Positions 1 through 11,562 of a DNA stretch of 34,835 bases are shown here, in pieces. The position numbers and the translations under genes were made by a program. Source of the stretch: Mesorhizobium sp. (GTDB lineage Bacteria; Pseudomonadota; Alphaproteobacteria; Rhizobiales; Rhizobiaceae); contig JAIPUZ010000009.1 in assembly GCA_022833215.1 (NCBI GenBank), positions 1 through 34,835 of the forward strand, given 5' to 3'. Each line of letters starts with the position of its first letter. Position 1 is the stretch's first letter. A model generated the notes under the pieces. That model was not told the origin of the DNA. It did no database searches and saw nothing but the letters and a program-made list of their open reading frames with translations.

Positions 1-717
1 CGCCTCGACCAGACGCCTTGCGATGGTCTTCCGCATATTGTCGTGCGGGATCAGTTCGTAGGAACCTTCCTCGAACAGCTTGAGCACAGCCTCGTCCGAC
101 ATCGGCTTCACAGCAGGCGCGGCTGCGGCAGGCGCGGCGGCTTCACCGGCAGGCGCGGCAGCAGGCTTGGCCCCGCCGCCGGCAATCGCCGCCTCGACAT
201 CGGCCTTCACCACCCGGCCCTGCGGACCCGAACCCGAAATCCCGGAAAGGTCGAGGCCGGCATCCCTGGCGATGCGGCGGGCCAGCGGCGACGCGAAGAC
301 GCGATCCGTGTCTCTGGCGGCGGCTTTCGCGTCGGGCTTTGCAGGTGCAGAAGCTTCCGCCCTGGGCGCTTCGGCAGGTGCCGGAGCACTTTCCGCTTTT
401 GCTTCGGCCTTCGGAGCGTCGGCAGCCTTGGCAGGTGCGTCGCCGGAAGCCTTGGCAGCCTGCGCAACATCCTCGCCATCCTCGGCCAGAACCGCGATGA
501 GCGCATTGACCTTCACGCCCTCGGTGCCGGCGGGCACGACGATCTTCGCGACCGTGCCCTCATCGACTGCCTCGACCTCCATGGTCGCCTTGTCGGTCTC
601 GATCTCGGCGATCACGTCGCCGGGCGCAACCTTGTCGCCTTCCTTGACCAGCCACTTGGACAGGTTGCCCTCTTCCATGGTCGGGGAAAGGGCGGGCATG
701 GTGATGTTGATCGGCAT
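1..717 (-). CDS. pdhC: Pyruvate dehydrogenase complex E2, dihydrolipoamide acetyltransferase (3' end outside window)
   Basis: E2 core of the pyruvate dehydrogenase complex, which transfers the acetyl group from E1 to CoA. The 239 visible codons start at ATG 717, 5 bases after a strong GGGAGG site. Residues 1-76 are a lipoyl domain with the lipoylated Lys43 in ETDKATME. An Ala/Pro/Lys-rich linker follows to about 135. Residues about 138-176 are the peripheral-subunit binding domain ([23 protein letters not shown]), and after a second Ala/Pro linker the catalytic domain begins near 214. The His-containing active site lies beyond the window edge, so the gene is cut by the window and not broken. 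It is the third gene after pdhA and pdhB, with 19 bases between pdhB and this start. Its first 76 codons closely resemble the lipoyl domain of pdhB. Confidence 0.96.
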   Translation of the reverse strand, partial: MPINITMPALSPTMEEGNLSKWLVKEGDKVAPGDVIAEIETDKATMEVEAVDEGTVAKIVVPAGTEGVKVNALIAVLAEDGEDVAQAAKASGDAPAKAADAPKAEAKAESAPAPAEAPRAEASAPAKPDAKAAARDTDRVFASPLARRIARDAGLDLSGISGSGPQGRVVKADVEAAIAGGGAKPAAAPAGEAAAPAAAAPAVKPMSDEAVLKLFEEGSYELIPHDNMRKTIARRLVEA

Positions 718-736
718 ATCGTCCTCCCTCGCGCCG

Positions 737-2116
<1,380 letters not shown>

Positions 2117-2128
2117 GTGCTCCCTCCC

Positions 2129-3169
2129 TCAGAGAACGATATCCGTCCAGAGCTCGGACGCATCCGGCTCGGGATCATTCTGTGCAAATTCCGCGGCGTC
2201 GGCCACGATGTCGCGCACTTCCTTGTCGATGAGCTTGAGGTCGTCCTCGCCGGCCCACTTCTTCTCGAGAATGCGCGCCTTCACCTGCTCGATCGGGTCG
2301 TGCTCGGAGCGCATCTTCTGCACCTCTTCCTTCGAACGGTATTTCGCCGGATCGGACATGGAGTGGCCGCGATAGCGGTAGGTGTTCATTTCGAGGATGA
2401 TCGGACCATTGCCGCTGCGGCACCATTCCAGCGCCATGTCGGAAGCGGACTTCACGGAGCGCACATCCATGCCGTCAACCTTGACGCCGGGTATCTTGAA
2501 CGATGCACCGCGATGCGAGAAATCCGTCTCGGCCGAAGAACGGGTAACCGAGGTGCCCATGGCGTAGCGGTTGTTCTCGATGATGTAGATCACCGGCAGC
2601 TTCCACAGCGAGGCCATGTTGAAGCTTTCGTAGACCTGGCCCTGATTGGAGGCGCCATCGCCGAAGAAGGTCAGCGATACGCTCTTGTTGCCGCGATAGC
2701 GGTTGGCGAAGGCGAGCCCGGTGCCGAGCGGCACCTGCGCGCCGACGATGCCATGGCCGCCATAGAACTGCTTCTCCTTGGAGAACATGTGCATGGAGCC
2801 GCCCTTGCCCTTGGAGTAGCCGCCCTGCCGGCCGGTCAGCTCCGCCATGACGCCGCGCGGCGACATGTCCATGGCCAGCATGTGGCCGTGATCGCGATAG
2901 GCGGTGATCATCTGGTCACCCTCGACCATCGCCATCTTCATGCCGGTGACGACCGCTTCCTGACCGATATAGAGGTGGCAGAAGCCGCCGATGAAGCCCA
3001 TGCCGTACAACTGGCCGGCCTTCTCCTCGAAACGCCGGATAAGCAGCATTTCGCGATAGGCGGAAAGCTCTTCCTCCTTGCTGAATTCAGCAGGCTTGGG
3101 CGCGGCTATGTTCGGCGATTTGGCGTCGGCCTTCGATCTGGCAGGCGCCTTTCTGGCTGCGGTGGCCAT
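2129..3169 (-). CDS. pdhA: Pyruvate dehydrogenase E1 component, alpha subunit
   Basis: Alpha subunit of heterotetrameric E1, pairing with PdhB to bind thiamine diphosphate. The 346-residue product has the ThDP signature GDG (residues 170-172) to NN (199-200), the YRDHGHMLA stretch near 91 and the conserved YRYRGHSMSDP loop near 275. The start is ATG 3169, where GGGAGAG sits 6 bases upstream and the protein begins with a Lys/Ala-rich tail usual for rhizobial PdhA. An in-frame ATG at 3250 would add 27 residues unlike the family and was not used. First gene of pdhABC. An AT-rich region and a hairpin separate it from ftsB upstream, so it probably has its own promoter. Confidence 0.97.
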   Translation of the reverse strand: MATAARKAPARSKADAKSPNIAAPKPAEFSKEEELSAYREMLLIRRFEEKAGQLYGMGFIGGFCHLYIGQEAVVTGMKMAMVEGDQMITAYRDHGHMLAMDMSPRGVMAELTGRQGGYSKGKGGSMHMFSKEKQFYGGHGIVGAQVPLGTGLAFANRYRGNKSVSLTFFGDGASNQGQVYESFNMASLWKLPVIYIIENNRYAMGTSVTRSSAETDFSHRGASFKIPGVKVDGMDVRSVKSASDMALEWCRSGNGPIILEMNTYRYRGHSMSDPAKYRSKEEVQKMRSEHDPIEQVKARILEKKWAGEDDLKLIDKEVRDIVADAAEFAQNDPEPDASELWTDIVL

Positions 3170-3352
3170 GCAACTCTCCCTGTAAGCGTCTCTTCCCGGA
3201 CGTGTGGGAGATCTTCCTCCCCACTGATGGAGGGGGAAGCTATCATGCATAATTGCATTTCGCCATGTAGAAAATGCATGGCTGGCATGCAGCTAAGCAT
3301 TTATATTCATTGAAAATTATAGCGATTAACCTGATTTCGGTTAATCGGTCAG
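3170..3352 (-). promoter_or_regulatory. AT-rich ftsB-pdhA gap, likely pdhA promoter/operator region
   Basis: This 183-base gap is visibly richer in A/T than its surroundings between 3240 and 3330. It holds five GCAT cores (3247, 3255, 3276, 3285, 3297), three of them inside ATGCAT or TTGCAT words, and a 9-bp inverted repeat at 3323-3347. It lies directly upstream of pdhA on the minus strand, so a promoter with operator sites is the simplest reading. No regulator is identified and the -10/-35 boxes are not clear. Confidence 0.4.
3323..3347 (-). terminator. Hairpin after ftsB, weak terminator or operator
   Basis: Perfect 9-bp stem (CGATTAACC with GGTTAATCG) around a 7-base loop, starting 6 bases after the ftsB stop. 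On the minus strand it is followed by CTATAATTTTC and not an unbroken T tract, so termination would be leaky. The palindrome could equally be a protein-binding site for pdhA control. Confidence 0.4.
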
Positions 3353-3664
3353 TCACCGCAGCATGATGATCACTTCATCAGGATCGGACATGTTGAGCGT
3401 CTTTCTGGCCAGCTCGTCCAGCATGTCCTTTTCCAGGGTACCATCATGCAGCAGACGCACGCGCTTCTCAAGCTCGCCGCGCTCGGCCTGCAGCTTCCCC
3501 AGCTGCGCCTGCAAACGCGCGGTCTGCTCTTCCATGCGCTCCCGCGAATTGATGCCGTACTGGCCATGATAGGCGTGGAAGGCGAAATAGGCGACAAAAG
3601 CCGCGCACAGGACGGGAATGATCAGCCGTCCGGTCTTTCTTTGCTTGTACTGACGCGTCCACAT
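3353..3664 (-). CDS. ftsB: Septum formation initiator, FtsB/DivIC family
   Basis: Small bitopic cell-division protein that links the early and late divisome (FtsQ-FtsL-FtsB). The 103 residues follow the family plan: a short basic cytoplasmic tail (residues 1-12), one membrane segment (about 13-32, rich in V/A/F), then a periplasmic coiled coil (about 42-75, with repeats such as RLQAQLGKLQAERGELEKRV) and a short C-terminal piece ending DPDEVIIMLR. Its place between eno and pdhA is characteristic of Rhizobiales. The start at 3664 has only a distant purine-rich site (AAAGGA), but the N-terminus looks like that of family members. Probably read from the eno side, across the terminator at 3755-3780, or from its own promoter in the 147-base gap. 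Confidence 0.88.
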   Translation of the reverse strand: MWTRQYKQRKTGRLIIPVLCAAFVAYFAFHAYHGQYGINSRERMEEQTARLQAQLGKLQAERGELEKRVRLLHDGTLEKDMLDELARKTLNMSDPDEVIIMLR

Positions 3665-3754
3665 GGTTCGGCCCGGAATCCTTTCGTTACCTTGTCGCCG
3701 ATTGTGCTTAATGGACGGTTACGCTCGCGCCCGCTCCACGACGGAGCGCAAAGA

Positions 3755-3780
3755 AAAAGGGCGGGTTGCCCCGCCCTTTT
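3755..3780. terminator. Bidirectional intrinsic terminator downstream of eno
   Basis: An 11-bp perfect stem (AAAAGGGCGGG and CCCGCCCTTTT) closes a 4-base TTGC loop. The stem begins with A's and ends with T's, so either strand yields a GC stem followed by U's. It lies 32 bases after the eno stop, so it should end eno transcription and leave ftsB to a separate start. Confidence 0.85.
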
Positions 3781-3811
3781 CGATCCGCCGCAACGGAATG
3801 TCTCTGCGCGC

Positions 3812-5125
<1,314 letters not shown>

Positions 5126-5196
5126 TCATAGCCAATGAGGAGGCCAAAAGGCAATCGCTTCCTGAAGGACTGTCCGCCGCTTTCGGGCGAAACAGT

Positions 5197-6027
5197 TCAA
5201 CCCTTGGCGATACTGTCGAAGGCCATGAGCTTTTCGAGTAGGCGCGGCAAATCCTTCAGCGGCACCATGTTGGGTCCGTCCGACGGCGCGCTGTCCGGGT
5301 CCTCATGGGTCTCGATGAACACGCCGGCGACGCCCACGGCCACCGCCGCGCGCGCCAGCGTTTCCACGAAGCGCCGCTCGCCGCCCGACGAACCGCCCTG
5401 CCCGCCCGGCTGCTGCACGGAATGGGTGGCGTCGAAGATCACCGGCGCGCCAAGCTCGGCCATGATCGGCAGGGCGCGCATGTCCGACACCAGCGTGTTG
5501 TAGCCGAAGGAGGCGCCGCGCTCCGTCACCAGCACATTGGGGTTGCCGGAGGCCACGACCTTGGCGACCACGTTCTTCATGTCCCACGGCGCGAGGAACT
5601 GGCCCTTCTTGACGTTCACCACCTTGCCGGTGCGCGCCGCCGCGATCAGCAGATCGGTCTGGCGCGAAAGGAAGGCCGGAATCTGGAGAATGTCCACATG
5701 CGGCGCGACGATGGCGCACTGCTCCTCGGTGTGGATGTCGGTCAGCACCGGCAGGCCGAATTCCTTGCGGATGTCGTCGAAAATCGGCAGCGCGGCTTCC
5801 AGCCCCGCCCCGCGCTTGCCCGAAAGCGAGGTGCGGTTGGCCTTGTCATAGCTCGTCTTGTAGACGAGGCCGATGCCGAGCTTCGCCGTCATTTCCCTGA
5901 GCGCGCCGGCCATGTCGAAAGCATGCTGCCGCGTCTCCAGCTGGCAGGGGCCGGCAATCAGCGCCAGCGGCGCACTGTTGTCGAAGGTGACGGTTCCGGC
6001 TTTCACCGCGGCGTTAGGGGTGGTCAT
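5197..6027 (-). CDS. kdsA: 3-deoxy-8-phosphooctulonate synthase (KDO-8-P synthase)
   Basis: Condenses phosphoenolpyruvate with arabinose 5-phosphate to give KDO-8-phosphate, the precursor of the lipopolysaccharide inner-core sugar. The 276 residues carry the family marks [78 protein letters not shown] and [12 protein letters not shown]. The start ATG 6027 overlaps the TGA of the upstream glyoxalase-like gene (ATGA), and its AGGAG site lies inside that gene, so translation is coupled. Cys and Asn positions that separate metal-dependent from metal-independent KdsA were not assessed. Confidence 0.97.
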   Translation of the reverse strand: MTTPNAAVKAGTVTFDNSAPLALIAGPCQLETRQHAFDMAGALREMTAKLGIGLVYKTSYDKANRTSLSGKRGAGLEAALPIFDDIRKEFGLPVLTDIHTEEQCAIVAPHVDILQIPAFLSRQTDLLIAAARTGKVVNVKKGQFLAPWDMKNVVAKVVASGNPNVLVTERGASFGYNTLVSDMRALPIMAELGAPVIFDATHSVQQPGGQGGSSGGERRFVETLARAAVAVGVAGVFIETHEDPDSAPSDGPNMVPLKDLPRLLEKLMAFDSIAKG

Positions 6028-6890
6028 GTATGCTCCTCGAAAATGAAGGCTGCGCCCTGCCCCGGCGCGGCCGCGACGACAATGCGGTCGCCCCGCATGT
6101 CGTGATCCACCCCGCCGGATACAAGATGCCGGCGCGTGGCATCGATATCGCGTACCGAAAACATGATGGCCGCAAAGACGGGGCTTTCGCCGGTCTCGTG
6201 CGGCAGACCGAATTGTTGCGCATAGAAGCTCGGCGTCATCACGGCGATGCGCGTATTGGGCAATTCAAGTTTACCGGCCTGCGCGGCTTCGCCGGCATCG
6301 GCGGCCACGCCCAGAAAAGCCGTCATCGGCGCGGAATCGGGCGCGACGGCCACGACTTGCGCAATCCGGGTTGCGCCGTTCGCATGCGCTTCCAGAACGG
6401 ACCGGTCGACGCGCGGCGTGTTCACCCTCTGGCAGGCAAAGACGAAAGTCCCGCGCATTTCCGGGGCAGCCGCAAAGGCCAGGCTGAACGAAGCCGTGTC
6501 GCTTCGCCCCGAGGCATCGACGAAAGGTCGCGAGAAATCCAGTCGGGGTCCTGCCGAAATGCCGGCCCGCACATAACGGCGATGGTCGTCATTGGCGTCC
6601 GCGCTGCCGAACACGACCGCGGAAAAGCCTTCGGGGCCGACATCTTGCCGGTAGATGCGGTCGCGCGCGACGAAGACGTTTCCCGCGGTCACCGCCGCAT
6701 CGGCGGCAGCCGGGTCCGCAATCGCGAGCGGCTCGATAAAGGTGCCGTCCGAGAAATAGACACAACGGTTTTCCGTGCCGAAAGGATGCTCGCCACGCGG
6801 CGCCACGGTGAAGCCGAGGCGAGTCAACCGTGCCCGCGCCACATCGAGATCGGCGGTGGGTAAAACGAGATGATCGAGCAGACGCGTCAT
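6024..6890 (-). CDS. Glyoxalase/VOC-like protein, coupled to kdsA
   Basis: A 288-residue protein with the N-terminal start of a vicinal-oxygen-chelate (VOC) fold: [20 protein letters not shown], then [23 protein letters not shown] with the His/Glu pattern of a glyoxalase-like module, and a second half-module near the C-terminus ([20 protein letters not shown]). It fits the family annotated as glyoxalase-like domain protein; the substrate is unknown. The stop codon overlaps the kdsA start by 4 bases, so KdsA synthesis is linked to this gene. The ribosome site at 6890 is weak. An alternative is a non-enzymatic VOC protein; metal ligands cannot be confirmed by eye. Confidence 0.75.
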   Translation of the reverse strand: MTRLLDHLVLPTADLDVARARLTRLGFTVAPRGEHPFGTENRCVYFSDGTFIEPLAIADPAAADAAVTAGNVFVARDRIYRQDVGPEGFSAVVFGSADANDDHRRYVRAGISAGPRLDFSRPFVDASGRSDTASFSLAFAAAPEMRGTFVFACQRVNTPRVDRSVLEAHANGATRIAQVVAVAPDSAPMTAFLGVAADAGEAAQAGKLELPNTRIAVMTPSFYAQQFGLPHETGESPVFAAIMFSVRDIDATRRHLVSGGVDHDMRGDRIVVAAAPGQGAAFIFEEHT

Positions 6891-6967
6891 TTCTGGCGGT
6901 GTGCCTCATTCCGCCGCGCCGTTCAAGACGATGCAGACGGCGACACAGCGCAAACTACCGGAAATGT

Positions 6968-7153
6968 TCAGGCGGCACGCGCCTGCTCCAGAACTTCCTG
7001 ATAGGCATCGAGATCGACATAAAAGACGCGTGTGATCTCCCGTATCACTTCATCATCGTGATAGCCCTGGGATTTCAGTATATTGATCGCCGTCAGTATG
7101 TCGAAACGCTCGGTCAGCCGCCGCTTTTGATGATCCTCGAGAAATCGCTCCAT
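6968..7153 (-). CDS. Small conserved-looking protein of unknown function, 61 aa
   Basis: A 61-residue acidic, helix-rich protein (MERFLEDHQKRRLTERFDIL at the start). I do not recognise a named family. The start ATG 7153 has an excellent GGGGGAAGGA ribosome site 1-10 bases upstream, which argues for a real gene. An in-frame ATG 11 codons earlier (MGWTIDQGEG) lacks such a site. There is no membrane segment, signal peptide or cysteine. The run AINILKSQGYHDDEVIREITRVFYVDLDAYQEVL looks like two or three helices with a possible DNA- or protein-contact function, but that is only a structural guess. It precedes the VOC-kdsA pair by 77 bases. The 295-base gap to the next gene on the plus strand shows no further gene. 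Confidence 0.7.
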   Translation of the reverse strand: MERFLEDHQKRRLTERFDILTAINILKSQGYHDDEVIREITRVFYVDLDAYQEVLEQARAA

Positions 7154-7448
7154 TCCTTCCCCCTGATCGATTGTCCACCCCATGAACAACACCCGGACGC
7201 GGAACGGATACTGGGCCGACTTGCTTGCGCGGAACTTGCTAACGCCGCTGGCGCTTCCCTCAATCCATTCCTCAACGACGCAAAACGCCTGCCGACTCAC
7301 TATGGCGATGGTCAAGGATAACATGCATCTGCCGACACGCCACGGTTGCATCCGATCGTCGGATTGCCTTACCGGCGATGGAGCAGATAAACTTTGGCCA
7401 CAGCCGATGGCGCTGCTATTCAGGGAGAAGGAACGGCCGGAACACCCC

Positions 7449-7829
7449 ATGAGAAGCATTCTGCCGCTTGCAGCCAGTGCCGCGATGATCTGCGCCTCAC
7501 CAGCGAGCGCGGCCGAACGGCTTCCGGACGGCGTCTATCACTGCGAGATCTATCTTCTCGGGCAGTTCCTCAGCCTCGGCGACATCACCATCAGGGGCAA
7601 CGTCTATACCGGGCCCGCCCATTTCCCGGCACCCCGGCAAGGCTACAACTATCAGATCGAGACAAATGGCGAGATTTCATGGCTGGGTCCGCTTGGCGGC
7701 TTCACGGCAGGCGGAAACAGCATTTCGCTGACCCAGGTGACATCGTTCGATCCGGTTGACGCCTCATTCGACATCATCATGCGACAGCCGCACGGCGCGT
7801 TCACCGCCTCGACCTGCACGATACGATAA
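7449..7829 (+). CDS. Small exported protein of unknown function, 126 aa
   Basis: A 126-residue protein beginning with a clear Sec signal peptide (MRSILPLAASAAMICASPASA, cleavage likely after ASA near residue 21). The mature part (about 105 residues) has two cysteines, one near its start (YHCEIY) and one near its end (TASTCTIR), which could form a disulfide, plus many Gly/aromatic residues in a beta-type pattern. No family is recognised. The ATG at 7449 is chosen because the signal peptide starts there. A GGGAGAAGGA site lies about 15 bases upstream, which is rather far, and an in-frame ATG at 7407 would put 14 charged residues before the signal. Likely periplasmic. Confidence 0.7.
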   Translation: MRSILPLAASAAMICASPASAAERLPDGVYHCEIYLLGQFLSLGDITIRGNVYTGPAHFPAPRQGYNYQIETNGEISWLGPLGGFTAGGNSISLTQVTSFDPVDASFDIIMRQPHGAFTASTCTIR

Positions 7830-7889
7830 AGCGTGCCGCGATCTTTCAGATTCGCTGCTTGCGCTTTCAGGCTATTGTTCTTTTTGCAT

Positions 7890-7948
7890 TGTCGCCCGAC
7901 AGCGGGAACTGGTTTCGGGCGACATGCTTTAGCTGTCGGCCCGAAACC
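7890..7948. repeat. Two overlapping palindromes between convergent genes, probable cckA terminator
   Basis: Stem A is a perfect 10-bp pairing of 7890-7899 with 7915-7924. Stem B pairs 7911-7924 with 7934-7948 (14 bp with one bulged G and a 9-base loop). They share 7915-7924 and so exclude each other. The block starts 13 bases past the cckA stop and 60 bases past the exported-protein gene. No T tract follows on either strand. The wording resembles a dispersed palindromic intergenic repeat common in Rhizobiales, which is a recollection and not a search result. Confidence 0.55.
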
Positions 7949-7961
7949 GCACGGCACCGGC

Positions 7962-10556
7962 TCAGCCTTCGAGCATTTCCTTGACGACAGTCGCCAGTTG
8001 CTTGAGCGAGAATGGCTTTGGCAGGAAACCGAATTTCGCATCCTCGGGAAGGTTCCTGGCGAACGCGTCTTCGGCATAACCGGACACGAACACGAACTTG
8101 ATGTCGGGCTGGCGCTTGCGCAATTCGCCGAGCAGGGTCGGACCATCCATTTCAGGCATCACCACATCGGACACGACGATGTCGACCCGGCCTTCGAGCG
8201 ACTCGAACACATCGAGCGCTTCGACGCCGGACGATGCCTCATGCACGGTATAGCCGCGCGAAGTCAGCGCCCTCACCCCGCCCATGCGCACAGCATCCTC
8301 GTCTTCGACCAGCAGCACGGTTGCCGAGCCGGACAGGTCCCGGGCGGCATCGGCCGGCTTTGCAGCCGCCACCGTTGCATCCGCTCCGTTGGCCACGGCC
8401 TTCTGCCCGGCGCCCGCTGCAGGCTGCGCCACCACGGCGGCCACATGACGCGGCAGGAAGATGCGGAAGGTGGTGCCCTTGCCCACTTCCGAATCGCAGA
8501 AGATGAATCCGCCGGTCTGCTTGATGATTCCATACACCATGGAAAGGCCGAGGCCGGTGCCCTTGCCCACTTCCTTGGTGGTGAAGAACGGCTCGAAAAT
8601 CTTCTTGAGGACATCCGCAGGAATGCCGCTGCCGGTGTCCTCCACCTCGACCAGAACGTAGTCGCCGGCCTCCAGCTCGCGATACTGGAAAGCGTTTGCC
8701 TCATCGGCCGCCACATTGCGCGTGCGCACGGTCAGTTCGCCGCCGCCGGGCATCGCGTCGCGGGCGTTGACCGCCAGGTTGACCACGACCTGCTCGAACT
8801 GGCCGATATCGACCTTCACCGGCCACAGGTCGCGGCCATGATCGATGCGAAGCTTGATGTCGTTGCCGACAAGACGGGCAAGCAGCATGCGCAAATCGGC
8901 AAGAACGTCGGTCAAAGTGAGCACTTCGGGACGCAGCGTCTGCTTGCGCGAGAAGGCCAGCAGTTGCCTCACCAGCGAGGCGGCGCGGTTGGCGTTCTGC
9001 TTGATGTTCATGATGTCCGGGAAGGACGGATCGGACGGGCGGTGGTTGGTCAGCAAAAGATCCGACGCCATGATGATGGCGGTGAGCACGTTGTTGAAGT
9101 CGTGCGCGATGCCGCCGGCAAGCTGGCCCACGGCCTGCATCTTCTGGCTCTGCGCCATCTGGGCTTCCAGCGCCTTCTGCTCGGTGGTGTCGACGGCATA
9201 GACGATCGCCGCCTCCTCGGCGCCATCGCCATCCGCTACGGCGTTGACATAGAAGCGGATATGCCGCTCCTCGTTGTCCGGCAGGACGGTGTCGATGGGC
9301 GCGATATCCGCCTGCCGCTGGCGCGCCTTTTCCAGAGCCGCCTCGAAGGCCGGGCGGTCGCGCTCGTGAATGACGGTGTCCAGTCGCACGCGCTTGTCCA
9401 GCGCATCGCGATCCACCGCCGAGCCGAACAGCGACAGGAACGGCGCATTGGTGCGCAGGATCCTGCCATCCTTGTCGACGCCGGCAATGGCCATGGGAGT
9501 CGAATTGAAGAACCGGGTGAACCGCACCTCGGAAGCTCTCAGATCGGCAGAAGAATCTTCGCCTTCATTGCGATTGAGCACGATGGTGCGCGTGGGACCG
9601 GTATGGCCGTCGCGTGTCGCCGTGACGCGGTGCAGGAAGCGAACCGGCAGCGCCTCGCCCTTCATCGTGGTCAGATCGAGGTCGATCACCGCGTTGCGCG
9701 CCGTGCCCGGATCGGGACGGACAGAGCGCACCAGCGCCATGCCGTCGCCGGCCACGATGTCGGAGAGCGCCACGGCTCCCGGCGTGAAGCTTGCCAGATC
9801 GATACCCAGCCATTCGGCGAGCGTCGCGTTGACATAGGTGACGCGCCCGTCCTGATCGGTGGAGAAGAAGCCCGCCGGCGCATTGTCCAGATGGTCTATG
9901 GCCTTCTGCAGGTCGAGGAAGAAGCGCTCCTGCTCCTCCCGCTCGCTGGAAATATCGGCCAGCTTCCAGGCGTTGAACGGCTGGCGTTGACCCGGCATGC
10001 GGAATGAGCGCGCCTCGACGCGATACCAGCGCGCACCGGCGCTTGCTCCCGGACGAATTGCCTGGCTGAGCCGAAATTCGCCATCGCCCTGCTGGCCGTC
10101 GCGCAGGCCCGACGCCAGACGATAGATGACCGATGAAGCTTCGGGCACATCCGACAACAAACCTTCGACGGTGCGGATGTCCGCGGCCGAGGCTGCGCCC
10201 GTCATCCCTGCATAGGCGCGGTTGGCATAGATGATACGATTTTTGGCGTCCGTGACCACGAGCCCCTGCGCCATCGAATCGACGAACGCCTTGGAAAGCT
10301 CGTCGCCGGTGGAGCGGGGCGCGATCTGGATAAAGCCAATGGCCGTAGCGAACAGGAAGCCGACGCCGATCATCGCGAGCACGCCCAGCATGCCGAGCAG
10401 GAACGGATCCCCGAAGCGTTCGCGGAAAAGCCCGAACACGACCGCCGAAGCGATAAGAATCAGAATGAAGATGATGAGCCGCGTTACCGTTCCCGGTCGC
10501 GTATTGTGGTCCACCATCGGCACCGGATAGAAATCGCCGCGCGCTTCCTTGGCCAT
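7962..10556 (-). CDS. cckA: Cell-cycle hybrid histidine kinase CckA
   Basis: Membrane hybrid kinase that, through the phosphotransferase ChpT, controls CtrA and CpdR in alphaproteobacteria. The 864 residues hold two membrane segments (about 25-44 and 51-75), PAS-like modules (about 90-200, 215-330 and 345-455), the dimerisation/H-box with His485 in [10 protein letters not shown], and the ATPase motifs [24 protein letters not shown] and [18 protein letters not shown]. An Ala-rich linker (704-740) leads to a receiver domain (745-864) with acidic pocket Glu751/Asp752, phospho-acceptor Asp797 ([10 protein letters not shown]) and Lys847 (LPKPFS). Start ATG 10556 follows AGGGGG by 6 bases; an in-frame extension to 10724 would cover the divergent promoter region. 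The 235-base gap to fliO contains one GAATC (CcrM-type) site near 10605. Confidence 0.95.
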   Translation of the reverse strand: MAKEARGDFYPVPMVDHNTRPGTVTRLIIFILILIASAVVFGLFRERFGDPFLLGMLGVLAMIGVGFLFATAIGFIQIAPRSTGDELSKAFVDSMAQGLVVTDAKNRIIYANRAYAGMTGAASAADIRTVEGLLSDVPEASSVIYRLASGLRDGQQGDGEFRLSQAIRPGASAGARWYRVEARSFRMPGQRQPFNAWKLADISSEREEQERFFLDLQKAIDHLDNAPAGFFSTDQDGRVTYVNATLAEWLGIDLASFTPGAVALSDIVAGDGMALVRSVRPDPGTARNAVIDLDLTTMKGEALPVRFLHRVTATRDGHTGPTRTIVLNRNEGEDSSADLRASEVRFTRFFNSTPMAIAGVDKDGRILRTNAPFLSLFGSAVDRDALDKRVRLDTVIHERDRPAFEAALEKARQRQADIAPIDTVLPDNEERHIRFYVNAVADGDGAEEAAIVYAVDTTEQKALEAQMAQSQKMQAVGQLAGGIAHDFNNVLTAIIMASDLLLTNHRPSDPSFPDIMNIKQNANRAASLVRQLLAFSRKQTLRPEVLTLTDVLADLRMLLARLVGNDIKLRIDHGRDLWPVKVDIGQFEQVVVNLAVNARDAMPGGGELTVRTRNVAADEANAFQYRELEAGDYVLVEVEDTGSGIPADVLKKIFEPFFTTKEVGKGTGLGLSMVYGIIKQTGGFIFCDSEVGKGTTFRIFLPRHVAAVVAQPAAGAGQKAVANGADATVAAAKPADAARDLSGSATVLLVEDEDAVRMGGVRALTSRGYTVHEASSGVEALDVFESLEGRVDIVVSDVVMPEMDGPTLLGELRKRQPDIKFVFVSGYAEDAFARNLPEDAKFGFLPKPFSLKQLATVVKEMLEG

Positions 10557-10791
10557 TTGCCCCCTGCTTACGATTCCTGCCCCTTGCCGACCCGAGCCGG
10601 TTGAATCACATTCTCCTTGCCCGGAAAAGGCCCGGGGGGCAACTCTATGGTTAAAATGATGTCCGTTTGCGCGGTTCCGATGGCTTATATGCCTGACCGG
10701 AGGCGTGAAAGCAGGCAAAGGCAACTTGCGGTGGCGCCGGGCGGCGTTCTACTGTCCTGTGGTTTCCATTGCAGTGCTCCTGGGGGTGCCG

Positions 10792-11466
10792 ATGTCTGAG
10801 TTTCTCGATAGCGCTGGCGGATCCGGCTACAGCGCCGCCATTTTCTGGACCCTCGCCGCTCTGGTCCTGCTTCTCGTGGTGCTGATCGTCGTCAAGATGA
10901 TCCGCAGCATGAGTTTCGGCACCTTCGTCTCCGGCGGGCGCAACCGCAAGACGCGACTTGCAGTCATGGATGCCACGGCGGTCGACAGCCACAGGCGTCT
11001 GGTTCTGGTTCGCCGCGATGACGTGGAACATCTCATTCTGATTGGCGGGCCCACAGATGTGGTGGTGGAGCGCGACATCAGGCTGGCAGGCTCCAGACGC
11101 GTCGCGCATGCTGAACCTCCGGCAGCGCAGGCACCGGCAAGGGCGCCGGCGCCAGTCCAGCCCCGCCCCGTTCAGCCCCAGCCTCCCGCTGCCGCGCCTG
11201 CCCGGGCGGCACCGGCTCCGATGGCCCCTCCTGCGCCAAGACCTGCGGAACCTCCGCAGAATGTCGCCGCCCCCGCTCCGCGCGTCATCGCGCCGGTGCA
11301 TCCCCGGCAGCCCGCACAGTCCGCCGAGGATGCGCTGGACGATTCGCTGGCCAGCGAACTGGCCCTGTCGCTGGGCGAACCCGTGCCGGCAGCGCCGGTT
11401 CCCGGCCCAACGCTGGACGACGAAATGTCGAGGCTTCTGGGAGAATTGTCCAACGCAAAGCGTTGA
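10792..11466 (+). CDS. fliO: FliO-like flagellar biosynthesis protein
   Basis: A 224-residue protein with a short periplasmic N-terminus, one membrane segment (about 17-38, FWTLAALVLLLVVLIVVKMI), and a small cytoplasmic domain whose DSHRRLVLVRRDDVEHLILIGGPTDVVVE stretch follows the FliO pattern (a chaperone for FliP in the flagellar export gate). From about residue 105 a long Pro/Ala-rich tail runs to the C-terminus, ending in an acidic helix (TLDDEMSRLLGELSNAKR). The start ATG 10792 has GGGGG 6 bases upstream; an in-frame upstream ATG at 10705 lacks one. Divergent from cckA and away from any other flagellar gene, so a role outside flagella is possible. Confidence 0.65.
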   Translation: MSEFLDSAGGSGYSAAIFWTLAALVLLLVVLIVVKMIRSMSFGTFVSGGRNRKTRLAVMDATAVDSHRRLVLVRRDDVEHLILIGGPTDVVVERDIRLAGSRRVAHAEPPAAQAPARAPAPVQPRPVQPQPPAAAPARAAPAPMAPPAPRPAEPPQNVAAPAPRVIAPVHPRQPAQSAEDALDDSLASELALSLGEPVPAAPVPGPTLDDEMSRLLGELSNAKR

Positions 11467-11536
11467 GGCACGCTGCCTGAGGGCAGCGGCACCGCCCTTT
11501 TTCAGATTCCTCAAGGATCGGGTTTTCGGGAATTCT

Positions 11537-11562
11537 TCCGACACCAAAATCCGACACCAAAA
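11537..11562 (+). repeat. Tandem 13-bp repeat, two copies
   Basis: The 13-base unit TCCGACACCAAAA occurs twice head to tail (11537-11549 and 11550-11562) between fliO and the terminator. The second copy supplies the first three bases of the terminator stem. It looks like a slippage duplication; no function is evident. Confidence 0.8.

Noticed and set aside
7154-7448. An N-terminal extension of the exported protein from 7182
   Set aside because: The upstream in-frame stretch is charged and would hide the signal peptide; the ATG at 7449 gives a normal Sec leader.
7833-10007. A 724-codon plus-strand frame across cckA
   Set aside because: Antisense to cckA, with low-complexity His/Arg/Gly-rich translation caused by codon bias.
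10557-10724. A 56-residue N-terminal extension of CckA
   Set aside because: It covers the divergent promoter region and lacks family similarity; ATG 10556 has a good ribosome site.
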